14,575 nt of DNA from Candidatus Peregrinibacteria bacterium (GTDB lineage Bacteria > Patescibacteriota > Gracilibacteria > UM-FILTER-43-11): positions 1 to 14,575 of the forward strand of contig JAFGNE010000017.1 of NCBI GenBank assembly GCA_016927155.1. The letters run 5' to 3'. The translations under genes were made by a program, and so were the position numbers. The notes beneath the pieces are model-generated. The model was given only the letters and a program-made list of their open reading frames with translations. It was not told the origin of the DNA and searched no databases. Positions 12,314-14,575 of the stretch are shown here, one piece after another (position 1 is the stretch's first letter; every line of letters begins with the position of its first letter).

Positions 12314-13294
12314 TTACGGATTGTTTTTATCCTGACCATCCAGACAGTCGTAACGGATAGGGCACCCCGAGGCGTTCATCTGGCCCACTTCATACCGGTC
12401 ACAACCGGCGGGCGGCGCGATAAAAGGGCAGGCACCGCCCTCTTCCGCCGTGTCCATGGAAACGCACACGCCTTCCGCGTTTTCTTCGCCTGACGCCAAT
12501 TCACAACGGAACCCTTCCGCGCATTTTATTTTTTTTATCCCGCCGCACGCGTCTCCCGTCGGTTTGGCGAAATACAGGGGTGTGAAACTTTCCAGGAGCC
12601 CGTAAAAGGCCTGTTTCATTTCCGCCGGCTCGCGTTTTTCTTCATTAAAAATGATTTTATAAACTTTGTTCTTTGATGGATTAGGAACGTAAACCCTGAT
12701 GGAATCGCCATCGAGGTAACGGAACGAACGCTGGGCGCCTACCGTGATGGCCGTGCCGTCCTCGGCCTCTTTCGCGGCAACGAATTCATCGAGATTTTTT
12801 TCAGTGCCTGAAATTTCGATCTTAACCCATTTTCCGCCGTCAGCGGAGAATATGAGCTCTTTTCCGTTTTCTTCCATCGTCCAGGCGCCCGGGTATTCAA
12901 ACGTAAAACCTAACGTCTTGTTTTCATAAGGAACCAATTCATGCATCCCTTCCTTGTTTTCCGCCGTAATTTCTTCCACGTCCAAAACCTGCTCGTTGCC
13001 CGTGATAGAAGGGGCCATTTTCCCCTTTACCGTGGCGCGCTTGTCGAGATAATCGCTTAAATTAATGATTTTGCTCTGGATGAGCACCACCCCTTCGTCA
13101 TCCGTTCGGATCTGGTGCGTGCCCTGCCGGACGATATCCAATTCCAAAGGTTCAATGACTCCCGTGTATTCATAAAACTGATTAGCGCTTTGCCGGCCTT
13201 CCGCCGCGCGCTCCTCAAGGGAAGGCGGTTTCTGCCCGCAACCCGCGAGGATAAAAACAGAAAATGCTATCACTAAAAACAATTTCTTTCTCAT
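12314..13294 (-). CDS. Lipoprotein with OB-like, PsbP-like and Cys-rich regions
   Basis: The N-terminus is a lipoprotein signal: MRKK, a hydrophobic core, and the lipobox LAGC (residues 16-19), so C19 should be lipidated and the protein anchored on the outer face of the membrane. Residues about 42-112 look like a small beta-barrel of the OB type (YTGVIEPLELD...RATVKGKM...VLDVEEI). Residues about 121-240 resemble PsbP-like or stress-response lipoprotein domains (ENKTLGFTFEYPGAWTMEEN). The last 80 residues hold eight cysteines (250, 258, 264, 277, 289, 298, 311, 317), with the motif NASGCPIRYDC, and are probably disulfide-bonded. I do not recognise the full architecture; domain names are pattern-based. 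It diverges from tmk and has an extended -10 promoter. Confidence 0.8.
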   Translation of the reverse strand: MRKKLFLVIAFSVFILAGCGQKPPSLEERAAEGRQSANQFYEYTGVIEPLELDIVRQGTHQIRTDDEGVVLIQSKIINLSDYLDKRATVKGKMAPSITGNEQVLDVEEITAENKEGMHELVPYENKTLGFTFEYPGAWTMEENGKELIFSADGGKWVKIEISGTEKNLDEFVAAKEAEDGTAITVGAQRSFRYLDGDSIRVYVPNPSKNKVYKIIFNEEKREPAEMKQAFYGLLESFTPLYFAKPTGDACGGIKKIKCAEGFRCELASGEENAEGVCVSMDTAEEGGACPFIAPPAGCDRYEVGQMNASGCPIRYDCLDGQDKNNP

Positions 13295-13317
13295 GGGAAA
13301 AGCGTTAAGACGCGGGC

Positions 13318-13346
13318 ATTATAACATGGTATGATGAGGCTGTCTT
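13318..13346 (-). promoter_or_regulatory. Promoter of the lipoprotein gene
   Basis: Minus strand AAGACA (13341-13346, 4 of 6), 17 bases, TATAAT (13318-13323), preceded by TGT (extended -10). Predicted start near 13311, about 17 nt before the ATG. Confidence 0.65.
13327..13335 (+). promoter_or_regulatory. Possible promoter element for tmk
   Basis: TGG-TATGAT is an extended -10 element on the plus strand (5 of 6 in the hexamer) overlapping the lipoprotein promoter. It would start transcription near 13342 and favour the ATG at 13364 as the tmk start. An alternative box TATAAC (13320-13325) would start near 13332 and give a leaderless tmk from 13331 or 13334. The two cannot be told apart here. 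Confidence 0.35.
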
Positions 13347-13954
13347 TTAAACCGAATGCGCCTATGTTTATCGCTTTTGAAGGGCTTGACGGTTCCGGCT
13401 CCTCCACCCAATCGCGCCTGTTGGCCGAACGCATGGAAAAAAACGGGCACGCGGTGCTTTTGACCAAAGAACCGACGGGAGATACCCCCATCGGAAAAAT
13501 GATCCGCGAAATCCTGCAGCACAAATGGGAGGCAGCCCCGCATACCTTGCAGCTGCTTTTTACCGCCGACCGCGCCGAACACCTGCGGACCCAAATAGAA
13601 CCCGCCCTGCAGAACGGCCAAACGGTGATCACCGACCGCTATTTGTTTTCCACGCTCGCTTATGGAGCCATGGATGTGCGCATGGGCTGGCTCAGGGAAC
13701 TGAGCCGGTTTTTCCGCATTCCGGACATCACTTTCCTCTTCAAGCTCGACCCCCGGGAATGCATCAGGCGCATCACCGGCCGCGGCAGTGATTTTGAACT
13801 TTTTGAACGCCACGAAAAATTGGCGAAGGTGTGGGAAAACTACGAAAAAATCGCCGCCGACTTCCCGAATTTCCATATTATCGACGCCACAAAAAGCATT
13901 GAGGAAATCGGCGAAGGGGTTTGGACAATTGTTATGGGAAAGATACAGGAGTAG
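13331..13954 (+). CDS. tmk: Thymidylate kinase (dTMP kinase)
   Basis: Tmk phosphorylates dTMP to dTDP with ATP in dTTP synthesis. The reading frame gives 207 residues; conserved sequence starts at MFIAFEGLDGSGSST, so the true start may be the ATG at 13364 (196 residues) rather than 13331 or 13334. Family motifs are the FEGLDGSGSSTQ loop, VLLTKEPTGDTPIGKMIREI, the DRYLFSTLAYGA motif (DRY) and a lid region RRITGRGSDFELFE. Oddity: the P-loop has Ser where nearly all kinases have the Walker A lysine (GSGSS instead of GSGKS). The other motifs are intact, so the gene is probably functional with a variant loop. It is divergent from the lipoprotein gene, and a long gene-free spacer follows. Confidence 0.9.
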   Translation: MMRLSFKPNAPMFIAFEGLDGSGSSTQSRLLAERMEKNGHAVLLTKEPTGDTPIGKMIREILQHKWEAAPHTLQLLFTADRAEHLRTQIEPALQNGQTVITDRYLFSTLAYGAMDVRMGWLRELSRFFRIPDITFLFKLDPRECIRRITGRGSDFELFERHEKLAKVWENYEKIAADFPNFHIIDATKSIEEIGEGVWTIVMGKIQE

Positions 13955-13997
13955 CTATTTTTTTCTTCACCGGGAGTGGCGGGCCGTTTTTGCGGAG

Positions 13998-14091
13998 GGG
14001 GTAAAAAGTACTTCGTATAATCCACCCTATTAAGAGCTTTAATAAAAATACTTCGCATAACAATCAGTTATACGAAGTAAAAAAATACCCC
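13998..14091. repeat. Inverted repeat with loxP/XerC-arm-like 12-mers
   Basis: TACTTCGTATAA lies at 14009-14020, a one-mismatch direct copy TACTTCGCATAA at 14049-14060, and the exact inverse TTATACGAAGTA at 14068-14079. The outer copies are framed by GGGGTA (13998-14003) and TACCCC (14086-14091), so the whole 94 bp is an imperfect inverted repeat. The inner pair (14049-14079) is arm, 7-base centre CAATCAG, arm, the geometry of a tyrosine-recombinase site. The core word ACTTCGTATAA is what I recall for XerC arms of plasmid dif sites and shares its sequence with the loxP arm. On the minus strand the inner pair is also a 13-bp hairpin followed by TTTTT. Confidence 0.75.
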
Positions 14092-14128
14092 TTTTCCAAC
14101 GCCTTATCCTAACTTCTCGCCATTTTAT

Positions 14129-14162
14129 GGTGTAAGCGCTTCCGTTATCGCTTGTCTACACC
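14129..14162. other. Bulged hairpin
   Basis: GGTGT (14129-14133) pairs with ACACC (14158-14162) and AAGCG (14134-14138) with CGCTT (14149-14153), leaving GTCT (14154-14157) as a one-sided bulge and a 10-base loop. No U-tract follows on either strand, so it is not a simple terminator. Role unknown. Confidence 0.5.
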
Positions 14163-14180
14163 TCCGGAATCCCAACCCTG

Positions 14181-14189
14181 TTATCCACA
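14181..14189 (+). promoter_or_regulatory. DnaA box match
   Basis: TTATCCACA is an exact match to the canonical DnaA box. Two weaker words, TTATCCTAA (14104-14112) and TTGTCTACA (14152-14160), match at 7 of 9. Another exact match occurs inside a coding region (7323-7331), so a single box is weak evidence for function. Confidence 0.3.
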
Positions 14190-14220
14190 GCGAGGAAAGA
14201 TTTGTGGCATCGGGTTTTTC

Positions 14221-14229
14221 TGCTATACT
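14221..14229 (+). promoter_or_regulatory. Extended -10 promoter of folD
   Basis: TGC-TATACT (5 of 6) with no good -35 box. Predicted start near 14236, giving a leader of about 34 nt. An AAGGAAGG word at about 14241-14248 is over 20 bases from the ATG, too far to act as a Shine-Dalgarno sequence. Confidence 0.6.
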
Positions 14230-14269
14230 GGACTCCGCCTAAGGAAGGCCATTTTTTATTCCCTCCGCC

Positions 14270-14575
14270 ATGCGATTATTAGACGGCAAGGCGCTATCGG
14301 AACAGCTCATTGACTCCGTGAAAGCGAAGGCGAAGAAGCTGAAACCGACGTTGGCCGTTATTTTGGTAGGGCAAAATCCGGCTTCCATGGCTTATGTAAG
14401 GAATAAAAAGCTGGCCTGCGAACGCGCGGGGGTGAAATACGTGGAATACGATTACCCCGAAACGATCACACAAGAAGAATTGCTGAAGAAAATTGACGAA
14501 CTGAACGCGGACGATTCCATCAACGGATTTATCGTGCAGGTGCCGCTCCCGGCGCACATCCAGGTACCGCTCGTC
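14270..14575 (+). CDS. folD: FolD, N-terminal part (3' end outside window)
   Basis: FolD is the bifunctional methylenetetrahydrofolate dehydrogenase/cyclohydrolase of one-carbon metabolism, interconverting 5,10-methylene- and 10-formyl-tetrahydrofolate. The first 102 codons are visible, from ATG to the window edge. The N-terminus MRLLDGKALSEQL, the strand LAVILVGQNPAS, the catalytic-site segment AYVRNKKLACERAG (with the conserved Tyr and Lys) and the substrate-site motif VQVPLP with its conserved Gln all fit the family. The start is preferred because it lies where the family begins and 41 bases after an extended -10 box. FolD supplies formyl-THF for purines and initiator tRNA, and methylene-THF for dTMP, so the neighbouring tmk is a fitting partner, though each seems to have its own promoter. 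Confidence 0.95.
   Translation, partial: MRLLDGKALSEQLIDSVKAKAKKLKPTLAVILVGQNPASMAYVRNKKLACERAGVKYVEYDYPETITQEELLKKIDELNADDSINGFIVQVPLPAHIQVPLV

Larger units (their letters stand above)
13955..14269. other. 315-bp gene-free spacer with structured repeats
   Basis: No coding frame is supported between tmk and folD. The spacer holds, in order: a T-run and G-rich stretch; a 94-bp inverted-repeat element with three copies of a XerC-arm-like 12-mer (13998-14091); a bulged 10-bp hairpin (14129-14162); a DnaA-box match (14181-14189); and the folD promoter. I saw no tRNA or known RNA family in it. Confidence 0.7.

Noticed and set aside
13319..13876. A 185-codon minus-strand frame opposite tmk
   Set aside because: tmk is well conserved on the plus strand; the antisense product has no domain features.
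13955..14000. Terminator for tmk from the T-run and G-rich stretch
   Set aside because: No stable stem could be drawn with the T-run on its 3' side.
13998..14091. Cloning-vector contamination, because of the loxP-like word
   Set aside because: Only about 12 bases match the loxP arm; the 8-bp loxP spacer and the full 34-bp site are absent, and the flanking genes are contiguous bacterial genes.
14100..14190. tRNA or integron attC site in the tmk-folD spacer
   Set aside because: No acceptor/T-arm pairing of tRNA length could be made, and the GTTRRRY/RYYYAAC core pair of attC is not matched, only near misses.

Overview
The window looks like a chromosomal segment of a small-genome bacterium, most likely a member of the Candidate Phyla Radiation (Patescibacteria). 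This is an inference from gene content and style. TGA is used as a stop codon (the RluD-type gene ends in TGA), so the TGA-to-glycine lineages (Gracilibacteria and Absconditabacteria) are unlikely. Ribosomal protein genes are scattered as singletons or pairs, away from their usual partners. Several short proteins match no family I recognise. None of the 17 visible gene starts has a recognisable Shine-Dalgarno sequence at normal spacing.

Layout, left to right. 1-1251: the 3' end of nadE (+) meets ruvX (-) tail to tail, and ruvX sits behind rpsT (bS20), whose 5' leader carries short tandem repeats. 1252-2688: an LCP-family (LytR-CpsA-Psr) cell-wall polymer ligase. 2750-4072: rplJ-rplL (uL10-bL12), with a sigma70-type promoter, a 125-nt leader holding an attenuator-like hairpin, and a terminator after rplL. 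4085-5029: a RluD-type pseudouridine synthase whose extended -10 box predicts a leaderless mRNA, converging on rplU (bL21). 5369-7054: csaB (polysaccharide pyruvyl transferase) lies between rplU and rplS (bL19). 7121-7705: a winged-helix protein with a degenerate nucleotidyltransferase-like half. 7763-7946: an AT-rich spacer. 7947-9564: four short unassigned or weakly assigned proteins (LapA-like membrane protein, two all-helical soluble proteins, one single-pass membrane protein) with three good promoters. 9674-12232: infB. 12314-13294: a lipoprotein with eight C-terminal cysteines, divergent from tmk (13331-13954). 13955-14269: a 315-bp gene-free spacer with a loxP/XerC-arm-like inverted repeat, a bulged hairpin and a DnaA box. 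14270-end: the start of folD.

Functionally, most genes serve translation (bS20, uL10, bL12, bL21, bL19, IF2, RluD), nucleotide, cofactor and DNA metabolism (NadE, Tmk, FolD, RuvX), or the cell surface (LCP, CsaB, lipoprotein). CsaB plus LCP fits a cell that attaches a pyruvylated polymer, perhaps for S-layer anchoring. No tRNA, rRNA, CRISPR array, transposase or toxin-antitoxin module was seen. The features most worth a second look are the repeat structure between tmk and folD, the rplJ leader attenuator, the absence of Shine-Dalgarno sequences combined with extended -10 promoters and short or absent leaders, and the 7947-9564 cluster of unknowns.
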